Shown: one piece after another, positions 16,800 through 26,954 of the stretch | How the letters are laid out: every line of letters begins with the position of its first letter | Position numbering within the stretch: position 1 is the stretch's first letter | Assembly: GCA_934512155.1 (NCBI GenBank) | Contig: CAKSWS010000014.1 | Span: forward strand, 1-33,304 | Length of the DNA: 33,304 nt | Direction of reading: 5' to 3' | DNA from: an uncultured Eubacterium sp. | GTDB lineage: Bacteria > Bacillota > Clostridia > Oscillospirales > Acutalibacteraceae | The notes under the pieces: model-generated | Databases searched by the model: none | What the model saw: the letters and a program-made list of their open reading frames with translations, nothing else | Told to the model about the DNA's origin: nothing | Made by a program: the position numbers and the translations under genes

Positions 16800-18305
16800 A
16801 TGAGAATTTTAACTGCCGATGAAATTAAAAATGTTGAAAAGCTTGCATTTGAAAAATATTTTACAGAAGCCGAATTAATGAAAAAAGCAGGGGAAGAATG
16901 TTATAAAAAAATTATTAAATATTACGGTGAAGAAATAAAAAGTAAAAAAGTTTCTGTTGTTTGCGGTAACGGAAAAAATGCAGGCGATGGTTTTGTTATT
17001 GCGAAAATGCTTTTGGAATTCGGTGCTTTTCCGGAAATTATTTTGGCAGATAAAGCACCTGAAATTAACGAACCTAAGATGTACTATGATCAGGCGATTA
17101 ACGCAGGTGTTAAATCGTTACCTTTTTCAAAGGCTGTTTTTGACGGCGTTTTAATAGTCGATTGTATCTTCGGAATAGGTTTTCACGGCGAAATAGGAGA
17201 ACCATATAAATCTGTTTGTAACGCTGTAAATTCAAGTGATTGTATTGTTGTATCCGTTGACACACCAAGTGGCGTTAATGCAACAAGCGGTTGTGAAAAC
17301 GGAGCTGTAAAAGCAGACTTAACAATTGCTGTTTCAACTTTAAAATATTGCCATGTCTTGCCGCCGGCAAATGAATGCTGCGGCAAAACGGCCGTTGTAA
17401 ATATCGGTATTCCTGATGATTGTTTTAAAGATTTATATCCTCAAACAATAACTAAATCTTACGTTAAATCGTGTTTCTTAAAAAGAAAAATTAATTCTCA
17501 TAAGGGTGATTACGGCAGACAGGTAAATATTTGCGGCAGTTATAAAATGTGCGGTGCCGCTGTTATATGTGCGAAGGCGGCATTAAAATCCGGTGTGGGT
17601 CTTCTTAAATGTGTTTTTCCGAAATCAATTTACTCTGTTTTAACTTCCCATTTAATTCAACCGCTGTTTTCACCTGTAAGTGAAAATGAAGACAAAACAT
17701 TTTCAATCGGTGCTTTAACAAAAATTACCGAGGAAATAAAATGGGCAAACAGTATTGTGCTTGGTTGCGGAATAGGTAACAATGATGATACTCAGGTTTT
17801 GTGTAATCAAATTATTAAAGAAAGTGATGTGCCTGTTGTTATTGACGCCGATGGCATAAATTCAATTTTAGGGAATATAGATGTTTTAAGAGACGCAAAA
17901 ACACAACCTGTTTTAACTCCTCACCCGGCTGAAATGGCACGGCTTATTAACGAAAGCGTTGATTATGTTCAGTTAAACAGAATTGAAGTTGCCAAGGCGT
18001 TTGCAAAGGATTATAATTGTGTGGTCGTTTTAAAAGGGGCAAATACAGTTGTAACAAACGGTGTTGATGTGTTTGTTAACACAACTGGCAATCCCGGCAT
18101 GGCAATGGGCGGAACAGGTGATATGCTGTCGGGAATAATCGGGTCATTTATTGCACGTGGAATAACGCCGTTAAAAAGTGCTGCTTGTGCCGTTTATATT
18201 CACGGCTTGTGCGGCGATATAACCGCTAAAGAATTAAGTATGTCCGGTATGACTGTGGATGATATGTTGGAACTTTTGCCTGCTTTGTTAAGTGAATTTG
18301 AATAA
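16800..18305 (+). CDS. nnr: Bifunctional NAD(P)H-hydrate epimerase / ADP-dependent NAD(P)H-hydrate dehydratase
   Basis: Repairs damaged NADH and NADPH hydrates. Of 501 aa, residues 1 to about 215 form the YjeF_N epimerase (CGNGKNAGDGFVIAK, then SVDTPSGVNATSG). The remainder is the ribokinase-like YjeF_C dehydratase, with TPHPAEMARL, VVLKGANTVV and NPGMAMGGTGDMLSG, where D441 is the catalytic aspartate. ATG 16800 follows GGTGGA by 7 nt and gives MRILTADEIKN, the usual start; the GTG at 16785 is rejected. It follows acpS by 42 nt in the same operon. Confidence 0.95.
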   Translation: MRILTADEIKNVEKLAFEKYFTEAELMKKAGEECYKKIIKYYGEEIKSKKVSVVCGNGKNAGDGFVIAKMLLEFGAFPEIILADKAPEINEPKMYYDQAINAGVKSLPFSKAVFDGVLIVDCIFGIGFHGEIGEPYKSVCNAVNSSDCIVVSVDTPSGVNATSGCENGAVKADLTIAVSTLKYCHVLPPANECCGKTAVVNIGIPDDCFKDLYPQTITKSYVKSCFLKRKINSHKGDYGRQVNICGSYKMCGAAVICAKAALKSGVGLLKCVFPKSIYSVLTSHLIQPLFSPVSENEDKTFSIGALTKITEEIKWANSIVLGCGIGNNDDTQVLCNQIIKESDVPVVIDADGINSILGNIDVLRDAKTQPVLTPHPAEMARLINESVDYVQLNRIEVAKAFAKDYNCVVVLKGANTVVTNGVDVFVNTTGNPGMAMGGTGDMLSGIIGSFIARGITPLKSAACAVYIHGLCGDITAKELSMSGMTVDDMLELLPALLSEFE

Positions 18306-18316
18306 GGACTGAGCGT

Positions 18317-18790
18317 TTGAAAAAAATTATTCCTTTAGTGTTGATTTTTGCACTTTTAACAGGATGTAAAATAAAAAATTATACCCCTGAAATAGTTGCT
18401 TTTAATCAAAACGCAACTTTTACTTCAGGGGAATTTTCATGTCAATGTAATGTTACTTATGAAAACAGCACCGTAACTGTTACCGCAACTTCAACAAATG
18501 TTTCGGGCGTTACTTATATTTATAACGGTTCATCTTTAATTTGCTCTTATGATGATATGGAATATATACAGAATTCAGGTTTTGAATCCTCTAATCCTGC
18601 CGTTGCCCTTTATGATGCGTTTGAATATTTAAAAAATGTTGAAAGTGTTGATGTATCACTTATAGATACAGGTTTTGAATATAAAGGAAAAACTGCACTT
18701 GGTGATTTTGTTTTGTTGCAGAAAAAAGATAATTGTTATATATCAATTAATTTTGTAGATTACGGTATTAAATTTGATTTTATTCAGTAA
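18317..18790 (+). CDS. Small predicted lipoprotein, function unknown
   Basis: 157 aa with a signal sequence and lipobox LLTGC placing the lipidated cysteine at residue 17, so it is expected on the outer face of the membrane. The mature part is beta-rich and acidic with many Ser/Thr, and no known domain was recognised. The start is TTG 18317, 8 nt after AAGGA and 11 nt after the nnr stop, so it is last in the beta-galactosidase-acpS-nnr operon. Firmicutes often carry an uncharacterised lipoprotein near acpS and nnr, which fits. Confidence 0.8.
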   Translation: MKKIIPLVLIFALLTGCKIKNYTPEIVAFNQNATFTSGEFSCQCNVTYENSTVTVTATSTNVSGVTYIYNGSSLICSYDDMEYIQNSGFESSNPAVALYDAFEYLKNVESVDVSLIDTGFEYKGKTALGDFVLLQKKDNCYISINFVDYGIKFDFIQ

Positions 18791-18802
18791 TTTACTGAAT
18801 TA

Positions 18803-18846
18803 TAAAACGGACTTTGACGTATGTTTGTCAAAGTCCGTTTTATTTT
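18803..18846. terminator. Rho-independent terminator, bidirectional
   Basis: A 15-bp perfect stem AAAACGGACTTTGAC/GTCAAAGTCCGTTTT with a short loop; A and T runs on the two sides suit both the plus-strand lipoprotein operon and the convergent minus-strand genes. Confidence 0.92.
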
Positions 18847-18862
18847 AAGTTAAGAACTAATT

Positions 18863-19195
18863 TTATTTTACAATAGCGATTATAAGTGCAATGATTGAGA
18901 TAACAGTTGGTATTGTGAACTTTAATAATTCCATAGTATATTGTTGCCTTTTAATCAGTATGTCTGATTTCCTTTTTGAATAACAGCCGATTCCTGCCTC
19001 AGCAGGTTCAACAATATATTTCCATTCTTCAGGTGTGCTAATATCTGTTTTTATAAGATGACCGGATAAAATAAGTACATCAATTTGCTCTTTGTCATAT
19101 TCAGGTTCACCAACAGTAATTTCTCTTGGTCCGTCAGGTTGTGAGCATAATTCGTTAATTTCTCTTAAAACAACGTCTAACCCTTTTATTAACAT
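18863..19195 (-). CDS. Small membrane-anchored protein of unknown function
   Basis: 110 aa, no family recognised. The first 85 residues are soluble and acidic. A stretch LILSGHLIKTD...YIVEPAEAGIGCY loosely recalls the wing of a winged-helix domain, but this is weak. Residues from about 90 to the end form one hydrophobic helix (FTIPTVISIIALIIAIV), so it is probably tail-anchored. ATG 19195 has a good AAGGAG site. It is last in a possible three-gene unit below the pseudouridine synthase gene. Confidence 0.65.
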   Translation of the reverse strand: MLIKGLDVVLREINELCSQPDGPREITVGEPEYDKEQIDVLILSGHLIKTDISTPEEWKYIVEPAEAGIGCYSKRKSDILIKRQQYTMELLKFTIPTVISIIALIIAIVK

Positions 19196-19210
19196 ATATT
19201 TATTACTCCT

Positions 19211-19663
19211 TTATTTTAATTTTTCATTTATTTTGCTTTCGATTTTGCTTAATGTCTTTTTAGATGTAAGTCCTAAATCAATAGTTTGAATGTCTCCGTC
19301 TTTTAAGTTAAAAATAAGTAGAGAACGGCGTTCGTATAAGTTCTTTTTCAGACTTGCCTTTGTGTCTTTAAAAGTTTCAATGTTTTTGATTTCGTTGTAT
19401 TTTATTGTGTTGTTTTCATCAAGACCTGTAAATTCCAATCTGTCATTATAGAATATAATTCCGTTTGATAAAATTTCTTTTGTATAAAATATTGCTAAAA
19501 TAATTGCAAATATAGAAATTATTAAAAACACAATGTTATAAAATGTTGCACCGTTTTTTAAGCTGTTTATGCTTATTGTTGTTACCCATATTGAAGCTGC
19601 ATCAAATATAATTGAAATTAAAATATGAATAGGTGATATTATTTTAAAAACATCTTTTTTCAT
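19211..19663 (-). CDS. Small membrane protein with possible PH-like cytoplasmic domain
   Basis: 150 aa with two hydrophobic helices, about residues 10-30 and 42-60. A cytoplasmic beta-rich region follows (GIIFYNDRLEFTGLDENNTIKYNEIKNIE), whose pattern resembles bacterial PH-like / YcxB-like domains, and the protein ends in a charged helix. Function is unknown. GGAAG precedes ATG 19663, and the gene begins 3 nt after the RluA-family stop, so the two are co-transcribed. Confidence 0.7.
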   Translation of the reverse strand: MKKDVFKIISPIHILISIIFDAASIWVTTISINSLKNGATFYNIVFLIISIFAIILAIFYTKEILSNGIIFYNDRLEFTGLDENNTIKYNEIKNIETFKDTKASLKKNLYERRSLLIFNLKDGDIQTIDLGLTSKKTLSKIESKINEKLK

Positions 19664-19666
19664 AAA

Positions 19667-20611
19667 TCAGTACTTCCTTTCGTAAAAATTTCTGTAAACT
19701 TCACAGTTCTTTATTTCAAACTCTTTTCCATAAAGGTAAGAAAGCAAATTATTGTCATTAAAGTTAAATTTAAGTTTATAACTGTAAAGTGCCTGTCGGT
19801 ATCTTCCGTGTTCCTTTCCGTACTTTCCGTCGTTTACAAGGGGATGACCGATAAATGATAAATGGGCCCTGATTTGATGAGTTCTGCCTGTAAGTAAATC
19901 AATTTCAATCAGTGATTTATTATTCCAAGTATCAATTACCGTGTATTTTGTAACAATTTTTTTTGCACCGTCGGTTTGAGTTAAAGAAACATTTACTTTA
20001 TTCTTGCTGTTGTTTTTTGTAAGGTATCCTGTTAAAATGTCGGTTTCTTTAGGCATTATTCCTTGTGCAACGCATAAATATAACTTTTGTATTTCTCTGC
20101 TTTTAATTTTTTCGTTAAGTATTCTCAAAGCTTGTGCGTTTTTTGCCGCAATAACTATTCCGCCGGTATTTCTGTCAATTCTGTTTGCGAGGGCAGGCGT
20201 AAAACAATTTTCCTCATTTGGGTTCCATTCGTTTTTATCGTAAAGATACCGCTTTATTCTTGCAATTAACGTGTCTGTGTATTCATTACCGTCAGGGTGG
20301 CAAAGTAACCCCGGCTTTTTGTCAACAAGAATAATATTTTCGTCTTCATATATTATATCAAGATGTTTTGATGCATCGGTAAAATCATAGTGAACCTTTT
20401 TTTCTTCGAGCACATCATCTTTTAGGTAAAGTTCAATCAAATCACCGTTGCATAAAATATATGACGGTTCCGTTCTCTTTTTATTAACTTTAATGTTTTT
20501 TTTCCTTATTTCCTTAAACATTAATGATTTTGGAAGTTTTGGAAACTTTTTTTGAATAAACCTGTCAACTCTTTGATTGCAGTCGTTTTTTGATATTACA
20601 AAAGATTTCAT
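19667..20611 (-). CDS. RluA-family 23S rRNA/tRNA pseudouridine synthase
   Basis: Isomerises uridine to pseudouridine in structured RNA. Of 314 aa, the N-terminal 85 form an S4-like RNA-binding domain (NQRVDRFIQKKFP, KKNIKVNKKR). The catalytic domain has PGLLCHPDGN, NRIDRNTGGIV with catalytic D146, and the RTHQIRAHLSFIGHPLVND motif. The exact RNA target (RluC-, RluD- or RluB-type) cannot be told. ATG 20611 fits the family N-terminus, but no Shine-Dalgarno is present and a TATAAT box lies only 6 nt upstream, so the mRNA is probably leaderless. Confidence 0.92.
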   Translation of the reverse strand: MKSFVISKNDCNQRVDRFIQKKFPKLPKSLMFKEIRKKNIKVNKKRTEPSYILCNGDLIELYLKDDVLEEKKVHYDFTDASKHLDIIYEDENIILVDKKPGLLCHPDGNEYTDTLIARIKRYLYDKNEWNPNEENCFTPALANRIDRNTGGIVIAAKNAQALRILNEKIKSREIQKLYLCVAQGIMPKETDILTGYLTKNNSKNKVNVSLTQTDGAKKIVTKYTVIDTWNNKSLIEIDLLTGRTHQIRAHLSFIGHPLVNDGKYGKEHGRYRQALYSYKLKFNFNDNNLLSYLYGKEFEIKNCEVYRNFYERKY

Positions 20612-20617
20612 ATTTAC

Positions 20618-20646
20618 ATTATATATTACAATTTACAAAAAGTAAA
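20618..20646 (-). promoter_or_regulatory. sigma-A promoter of the pseudouridine synthase gene (leaderless start)
   Basis: TTTACT (20641-20646), 17-nt spacer and TATAAT (20618-20623) on the minus strand. Transcription about 7 nt beyond the -10 would begin at the A of ATG 20611. It overlaps the uvrB promoter on the opposite strand. Confidence 0.6.
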
Positions 20647-20660
20647 TAATATGTTAAAAT
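20632..20660 (+). promoter_or_regulatory. sigma-A promoter of the uvrB operon
   Basis: TTTACA (20632-20637), 17-nt spacer and TAAAAT (20655-20660). Predicted start is near 20667, giving a 27-nt leader containing AAGGAAAA. No LexA-type GAAC-N4-GTTC box was found here. It shares about 15 bp with the opposing promoter of the pseudouridine synthase gene. Confidence 0.6.
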
Positions 20661-20693
20661 AACTCTAATTGCGCAGAAGTAAGGAAAAATTTT

Positions 20694-22652
20694 ATGGATA
20701 AGTTTAAATTGATAAGTAAATTTAAGCCTACCGGCGATCAGCCCCAGGCTATTGAAAAACTTGTTGAAGGTATCAAACGTGGTGATAAGGAGCAAACCCT
20801 TATGGGCGTAACAGGTTCCGGTAAAACTTTCACCATGGCAAACATTATTGAAAAAGTTAATAAACCTACGCTTGTTTTGGCACATAATAAAACTCTTGCC
20901 GCACAGCTTTGCAGTGAGTTTAAAGATTTCTTCCCTGAAAATGCAGTCGAGTATTTCGTATCTTATTATGATTATTATCAGCCTGAGGCTTATGTTGCCA
21001 CAACAGATACTTATATTGAAAAAGACAGTGCCATTAATGAAGAAATTGATAAATTGCGTCACAGTGCCACAGCCGCATTGTCAGAAAGAAGGGATGTAAT
21101 AATTGTTGCATCTGTTTCTTGTATATATTCTATAGGCGACCCTATTGATTATCGTAATATGGTAATTTCTTTGCGTACCGGTATGGAATTAGGCAGAGAT
21201 GAGTTGATTCATAAGTTAGTGTCAATTCAATATGAAAGAAATGATATTAATTTTGTACGAAATAAATTCAGAGTTCGTGGCGACACTGTAGAAATTTTTC
21301 CTGCCGGTTCAAGCGGCAATGCAATCAGAGTTGAATTTTTCGGAGATGAAGTTGACCGAATTTGTGAAATTAATCACGTTACCGGTCAAATTGAAGGAAT
21401 ACTTGCTCATGCATGTATTTATCCTGCTTCTCATTATGTTGTCGGCGCTGAAAAAATGAAGGTTGCGCTTGATAAAATATACAACGAGATGGTTGAGCGT
21501 GTTTCGTATTTTGAATCTAAAGGTAAACTTCTTGAGGCACAAAGAATTAAAGAAAGAACAATGAATGATATTGAAATGCTTCAGGAAACAGGATTTTGTA
21601 AGGGCATTGAAAATTATTCTGCTGTTATGAGCGGTAGAAAACCGGGTGAAGCGCCGTTTACGCTTTTAGATTATTTTCCTAATGATTTTCTTTTGTTTTG
21701 CGATGAAAGTCATGTTATGTTACCACAGGTAAGAGGAATGTACGGCGGTGACAGAAGTCGTAAAAAAAGCCTTATTGATTATGGATTCAGACTTCCGTCT
21801 GCCTTTGATAATAGACCTTTGCAGTTTGATGAGTTTTACGGAAAGGTTAATCAGGTTGTTTTTACGTCTGCAACTCCTGGTCAATTTGAAAAAGAAAAAT
21901 CAACACAAATTGTTGAACAAATTATTCGCCCCACAGGGCTGTTAGATCCAATTATTAATGTTAAACCTACAGAAGACCAAATGGATGATTTGGTATCTGA
22001 AATAAATATTCGTGTAGAGCGTAAAGAAAGAGTGCTTGTTACCACATTAACAAAAGCAATGGCAGAAGATTTAACAGCTTATCTTGAAGGTTTTGATATT
22101 AAAGTCAGGTATATGCATCATGATGTTGATACTATAGAAAGAATGGAAATTATAAGAGATTTGCGTCTTGGTGAATTTGATGTGCTTGTTGGTATAAACT
22201 TGTTGAGAGAAGGTCTTGATATTCCGGAGGTATCTCTTGTTGCTGTTTTAGATGCCGATAAAGAAGGATTTTTACGTTCTGAAACATCTCTTGTTCAAAC
22301 TATAGGTAGGGCGGCAAGAAATGCAAACGGTGAAGTAATAATGTATGCAGACAGTGTTACACCGTCTATGGAAAGAGCAATCAGTGAAACGGTTCGCCGT
22401 CGTAAAATTCAAGAAGAGTATAATAAAAAACACGGAATTGTACCTCAAACCATAAAAAAAGAGGTTCGTGATGTGCTTGAAATTACTTCTAAAGAGAAGG
22501 TTGACGGCAGAAAAGGCAAAAAACTTTCTAAAAAGGATAAAGCTGTTCTTATTGACAAGTTAACTAAAGAAATGAAAGAAGCGGCAAAAATGCTTGAATT
22601 TGAACATGCCGCATATTTGCGTGATAAAATTGAGGAGTTAAAACAAAATTGA
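20694..22652 (+). CDS. uvrB: Excinuclease ABC subunit B
   Basis: Damage-verifying helicase-like subunit of nucleotide excision repair; it binds UvrA and UvrC. At 652 aa it is full length. Walker A GVTGSGKT is at 38-45, the beta-hairpin [10 protein letters not shown] near 92-101 and [10 protein letters not shown] (Walker B). Helicase motifs TSATPGQFE and QTIGRAARN follow, with a C-terminal UVR coiled coil (about 613-648, [14 protein letters not shown]) that contacts UvrC. It is first in an operon with the MATE gene and uvrA. AAGGAAAA precedes ATG 20694. Confidence 0.98.
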   Translation: MDKFKLISKFKPTGDQPQAIEKLVEGIKRGDKEQTLMGVTGSGKTFTMANIIEKVNKPTLVLAHNKTLAAQLCSEFKDFFPENAVEYFVSYYDYYQPEAYVATTDTYIEKDSAINEEIDKLRHSATAALSERRDVIIVASVSCIYSIGDPIDYRNMVISLRTGMELGRDELIHKLVSIQYERNDINFVRNKFRVRGDTVEIFPAGSSGNAIRVEFFGDEVDRICEINHVTGQIEGILAHACIYPASHYVVGAEKMKVALDKIYNEMVERVSYFESKGKLLEAQRIKERTMNDIEMLQETGFCKGIENYSAVMSGRKPGEAPFTLLDYFPNDFLLFCDESHVMLPQVRGMYGGDRSRKKSLIDYGFRLPSAFDNRPLQFDEFYGKVNQVVFTSATPGQFEKEKSTQIVEQIIRPTGLLDPIINVKPTEDQMDDLVSEINIRVERKERVLVTTLTKAMAEDLTAYLEGFDIKVRYMHHDVDTIERMEIIRDLRLGEFDVLVGINLLREGLDIPEVSLVAVLDADKEGFLRSETSLVQTIGRAARNANGEVIMYADSVTPSMERAISETVRRRKIQEEYNKKHGIVPQTIKKEVRDVLEITSKEKVDGRKGKKLSKKDKAVLIDKLTKEMKEAAKMLEFEHAAYLRDKIEELKQN

Positions 22653-24073
22653 CAAAAAATTTGTTTAAAAATAAAAAGTTTTGGCAAGACACATTGCGTC
22701 TTGCGTTACCGGTTGCTTTGCAAAACCTGCTCACAAGTTCATTTACTTTGGCAGATACATTGCTTGTAAGCAGTTTGGGCACAGTTGCACTTTCATCTGT
22801 AGGCATGATTGGGCAATGGGGCTGGCTTATGACTATGATTTTAGTAGGCTTTTGTTCTGCAACAACCGTGTTTGTTTCACAATATTGGGGAATAAGAGCA
22901 ACTGATAAAATCCGCAGAGTTGCCGGCATATCTATAATTTTTGCTTTAATTATTTCTGTAGTCTTTACTTTGTTGAGCTTTTTCTTTCCCAATTTGGTTA
23001 TAAGTATTTTTAATTCAGATGCACAGGTCGTTGCAACAGGAGGAGAATATTTAAAGGCAGTAAGCTTTTCTTATATTGCTATTGCTTTAACAAATATAAT
23101 GGCGGCTGTTTTAAGGTCTGTTGAAAATGTAAAATTGCCAATGTATGTTTCGGCTTTTACAACAATTCTTAATATTTTTCTTGATTATGCTATGATTTTC
23201 GGCAAATTCGGTTTCAATAAAATGGGTATTAAAGGTGCAGCTGTGGCAACGGTAATATCCGCTTGGTCAGGCGTATTTATTCTTGTAATAATTTCATTAG
23301 TACAAAAGAATATTTTAATCGGTAGCCTTAAGCAGTATTTTGTTTTTGACAAAACAGAATTAACAGAATATGTAAAAAAAGCCACTCCCGTTGTTATTAA
23401 TGAAGGTATGTGGGGTGTTGGTACTTTTGTTTTTAATATAATATTCGGAAATATGGGTTATGAATATTTTTCGGCACTCACAATAGTAAGGAGTTTTGAA
23501 AATATTGCGTTTGTAATATTTATTGGTATATGCAGTGCTGCGTCTGTTATGATAGGTAAATCGATTGGCAGCGGTAAAATTGAAAATGCTTTAAGAGATT
23601 CAAAAAGATTTTCCGTTCTTGTTCCTGTTTTAGCGGTTTGTGTATCTGTAATTATTGTTTTGTTCAGAAATCAACTTGTGGATTTGTTTAATATGGGTAA
23701 CAGTATCAGTGAACTTTCAATTAAAACAGCACACTTGCTTATGGCTGTTTATGCGGTTGCTTTTCCGTTTAGAATTATGCCTTATTTGCAGGTGGTAGCA
23801 ATTTTTCGTTCAGGCGGTGATACTGTAACCGGTGCAAAATATGAATTGTTTTGCCTTTGGGCACTTTCTGTGCCTGCAACTTTAATTGCAGTTTACTTAT
23901 TTAAAGTACCGTTTATAGTTGCATATATCATAATGTATGTATTTGAGGATGTACCAAAAAATATTTTTTGTATGAAATTTTATCTTTCGAAAAGGTGGAT
24001 CAAACCTGTAACGGAAGAAGGTAAACAGGCATTGTTAAAATTTAAGAATAAAGCTGGTGATATTAATGGCTAA
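22649..24073 (+). CDS. MATE-family efflux transporter
   Basis: A 474-aa inner-membrane exporter with about 12 transmembrane helices in two homologous halves, typical of MATE antiporters that expel drugs or metabolites using Na+ or H+ gradients. The start [30 protein letters not shown] and the internal repeat [16 protein letters not shown] are family hallmarks. It begins at TTG 22649, overlapping the uvrB stop by 4 nt, with GAGGAG 11 nt upstream. It ends 8 nt inside uvrA, so it is translationally locked between the two repair genes. The substrate is unknown. Confidence 0.93.
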   Translation: MTKNLFKNKKFWQDTLRLALPVALQNLLTSSFTLADTLLVSSLGTVALSSVGMIGQWGWLMTMILVGFCSATTVFVSQYWGIRATDKIRRVAGISIIFALIISVVFTLLSFFFPNLVISIFNSDAQVVATGGEYLKAVSFSYIAIALTNIMAAVLRSVENVKLPMYVSAFTTILNIFLDYAMIFGKFGFNKMGIKGAAVATVISAWSGVFILVIISLVQKNILIGSLKQYFVFDKTELTEYVKKATPVVINEGMWGVGTFVFNIIFGNMGYEYFSALTIVRSFENIAFVIFIGICSAASVMIGKSIGSGKIENALRDSKRFSVLVPVLAVCVSVIIVLFRNQLVDLFNMGNSISELSIKTAHLLMAVYAVAFPFRIMPYLQVVAIFRSGGDTVTGAKYELFCLWALSVPATLIAVYLFKVPFIVAYIIMYVFEDVPKNIFCMKFYLSKRWIKPVTEEGKQALLKFKNKAGDING

Positions 24074-26891
24074 AAATATTGTTGTAAAAGGTGCAAGGGA
24101 ACATAATTTAAAAAATATTGATGTTATAATTCCGAGGGACAGTTTAGTTGTGTTTACAGGACTATCAGGTTCAGGTAAATCAAGCCTTGCTTTTGATACA
24201 ATTTATGCAGAAGGTCAAAGAAGGTATGTTGAAAGTCTTTCGTCATATGCAAGGCAGTTTTTGGGCCAAATGGAAAAGCCCAATGTGGATTATATTGAAG
24301 GTTTGAGTCCGGCTATTTCAATAGACCAAAAAACAACTTCAAAAAATCCACGTTCAACGGTAGGTACTGTAACTGAAATTTATGATTATTTACGACTTTT
24401 ATATGCACGTATCGGTGTTCCTCATTGCCCGGTATGCGGTAAGGTAATAGAAAAACAAACTGTGGACCAAATTGTAGATAAAATTCTTAATCTTGAAGAA
24501 AAAACAAGAATTCAAATTATGGCTCCTATTGTTCGTGGTAGAAAAGGCGAATATGTAAAAGAACTTGGTGACGCAAGAAAAAACGGTTTTGTTCGTGTTA
24601 GGGTAGACGGCAGTATTTATGATTTATCCGAAGATATTAAAATGGATAAAAACAAAAAACACAATATTGAAATTGTTGTGGACAGGCTTGTTGTTTCAAA
24701 TGATATTAAAAGCCGTTTGGCAGACAGCATAGAAACTGCAACAAAAATGAGCGGAGGTTCGGTTCTTTGTGATGTTATTGGTGGGGAAGAGCAACTTTAT
24801 TCTCTTGAATATGCTTGTGCCGAGCATGGCTTTTCTATTGAAGAAATGAGTCCGAGGATGTTTTCTTTTAATAATCCGTACGGCGCTTGCAAACGCTGTT
24901 CCGGATTAGGGACTTTTAAAGAAGTTGATGAAGACCTTGTTATTCCAAATAGAAAGCTTTCAATAAATCAAGGTGCAATTAAGGCGAGTGGCTGGAATGT
25001 GGCAGATGGTTCTTCTATTGCAAAAATGTATTTTGATGCTTTGGCAGATGAGTATGATTTTTCTCTAGATATGCCTGTTGAAATGTTGCCAAAAACTGCT
25101 TTAAGAGCGATTTTGTACGGTACTAATGGCAAAAAAATTAAAATGAAGCGTGTTACGAGTTACGGTTCGGGAACATATACAAATGATTTTGAAGGAGTAA
25201 TCAATAATCTTAAAAGACGTTATGACGAAACAACTTCAGAATGGTCAAGGCAGGAAATAGAAAGCGTAATGGTTTCAGCAGTTTGCCCTGATTGTAAAGG
25301 TGCAAGATTGTCTCCAATGAGTTTGGGCGTTTCTGTTGGTGGAAAAAATATTTTCGAATTTTGTAAAATGTCTATTTCCGAGGAAATTGATTTTATTGAT
25401 TCGTTGGAACTTACAGATAAAGAGCAGATGATAGGTAAGCTCGTTTTACGAGAAATCAAAGAACGTTTAACTTTTCTTAACTCTGTTGGACTTGATTATT
25501 TATCCTTGGCTCGTGAAGCAGCAACACTTTCAGGTGGCGAAGCCCAGCGTATTCGCCTTGCCACTCAAATAGGTTCATCCCTTGTGGGTGTGCTTTACAT
25601 TCTTGATGAACCGTCAATCGGTTTGCATCAGCGTGATAATGATAAATTGTTAGGCACATTAAAACATCTTCGTGATTTAGGCAACACGTTAATTGTTGTT
25701 GAGCATGATGAAGATACTATGCGTGCTGCCGATTATATAGTTGATATCGGTCCGGGAGCCGGTATTAACGGTGGTAAGCTAATTGCGGCAGGTACAGTTG
25801 ATGATATTGTTAATTGCGAAAATTCAATAACAGGTCAGTATTTAAGCAGAAAGAAAAAAATACCGGTTCCCGAAAAAAGAAGGCAGGGAAACGGTCATAA
25901 ACTTGTTGTTTACGGTGCTGCTGAAAATAATTTAAAGAAAATTGATGTTGAAATTCCACTTGGTGAATTTGTTGCCGTTACAGGCGTATCAGGTTCTGGA
26001 AAATCAAGCCTTGTAAATGAAATTATTTATAAATTCCTTGTCAGCGAATTAAATAATGCAAAAAAGAAACCCGGTAGATTCGATAAAATCAAAGGTTACG
26101 AATATCTCGATAAGGTTATTGATATAGACCAATCTCCTATCGGCAGAACGCCTCGTTCAAATCCTGCAACTTATACAGGTGTGTTTAATGATATCAGAGA
26201 TTTATTCGCAGAGCTTCCCGAATCAAAAATGCGTGGTTATAAATCAAATCGCTTTTCCTTTAATGTCAAAGGCGGCAGATGCGAGGCATGCTCCGGTGAC
26301 GGAATTGTAAAAATAGAAATGCACTTCCTTGCCGATATTTACGTTCCTTGTGATGTTTGCGGCGGTCAGCGTTACAATAGAGAAACTTTAGAAGTTAAGT
26401 TTAAAGGCAAAAATATTTTTGAAATTCTTGAAATGACAGTTGATGAAGGATTGGAGTTTTTTAAACAACAGCCTAAGATTTATAATAAGCTTAATACTCT
26501 TTCAAAGGTTGGGTTGGGATATGTTAAAATCGGTCAACCGGCTACTACGCTTTCCGGCGGTGAAGCCCAGCGTGTTAAACTTGCAACAGAATTAATGAAG
26601 CGTTCTACCGGTAAAACAATTTATATTTTGGACGAGCCTACAACAGGTCTTCATACTGCTGATGTGCATAAACTTATTGATGTTCTTAATTCTCTTGTAG
26701 ATACAGGCAATACTGTGCTTGTTATTGAACATAATCTTGATGTTATAAAAAATGCCGATTATATTATAGATTTGGGTCCTGAAGGTGGCAAAAAGGGCGG
26801 TAAAATTGTTGCAACCGGTACACCTGAAGAACTTTTAAAATGTAAAAAATCATACACGGCGCAATATCTTAAACCTTTGCTTGAAGGTTAA
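24066..26891 (+). CDS. uvrA: Excinuclease ABC subunit A
   Basis: Damage-recognising ATPase of nucleotide excision repair. Of 941 aa, the first ABC half has Walker A GLSGSGKS (32-39), a CPVC/CKRC zinc module ([19 protein letters not shown]), [11 protein letters not shown] and the signature [12 protein letters not shown]. The second half has GVSGSGKS, the C-terminal zinc finger ([20 protein letters not shown]) and a second [12 protein letters not shown] with [12 protein letters not shown] 24066 overlaps the MATE gene by 8 nt and begins [18 protein letters not shown]; the GTG at 24057 is rejected. Only a weak GGTG site precedes it, consistent with translational coupling. Confidence 0.98.
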   Translation: MAKNIVVKGAREHNLKNIDVIIPRDSLVVFTGLSGSGKSSLAFDTIYAEGQRRYVESLSSYARQFLGQMEKPNVDYIEGLSPAISIDQKTTSKNPRSTVGTVTEIYDYLRLLYARIGVPHCPVCGKVIEKQTVDQIVDKILNLEEKTRIQIMAPIVRGRKGEYVKELGDARKNGFVRVRVDGSIYDLSEDIKMDKNKKHNIEIVVDRLVVSNDIKSRLADSIETATKMSGGSVLCDVIGGEEQLYSLEYACAEHGFSIEEMSPRMFSFNNPYGACKRCSGLGTFKEVDEDLVIPNRKLSINQGAIKASGWNVADGSSIAKMYFDALADEYDFSLDMPVEMLPKTALRAILYGTNGKKIKMKRVTSYGSGTYTNDFEGVINNLKRRYDETTSEWSRQEIESVMVSAVCPDCKGARLSPMSLGVSVGGKNIFEFCKMSISEEIDFIDSLELTDKEQMIGKLVLREIKERLTFLNSVGLDYLSLAREAATLSGGEAQRIRLATQIGSSLVGVLYILDEPSIGLHQRDNDKLLGTLKHLRDLGNTLIVVEHDEDTMRAADYIVDIGPGAGINGGKLIAAGTVDDIVNCENSITGQYLSRKKKIPVPEKRRQGNGHKLVVYGAAENNLKKIDVEIPLGEFVAVTGVSGSGKSSLVNEIIYKFLVSELNNAKKKPGRFDKIKGYEYLDKVIDIDQSPIGRTPRSNPATYTGVFNDIRDLFAELPESKMRGYKSNRFSFNVKGGRCEACSGDGIVKIEMHFLADIYVPCDVCGGQRYNRETLEVKFKGKNIFEILEMTVDEGLEFFKQQPKIYNKLNTLSKVGLGYVKIGQPATTLSGGEAQRVKLATELMKRSTGKTIYILDEPTTGLHTADVHKLIDVLNSLVDTGNTVLVIEHNLDVIKNADYIIDLGPEGGKKGGKIVATGTPEELLKCKKSYTAQYLKPLLEG

Positions 26892-26922
26892 TTTTTTCTT
26901 TATTATTTCATTGTAGTATAAT

Positions 26923-26954
26923 AAAAAACGAGAAGCATTGCTTCTCGTTTTTTA
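26923..26954. terminator. Bidirectional rho-independent terminator between uvrA and sigG
   Basis: AAAAAACGAGAAGC and GCTTCTCGTTTTTT form a perfect stem around a 3-nt loop (ATT). The T run on each strand serves one of the convergent genes; the sigG stop codon (26952-26954) sits in its edge. Confidence 0.92.
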
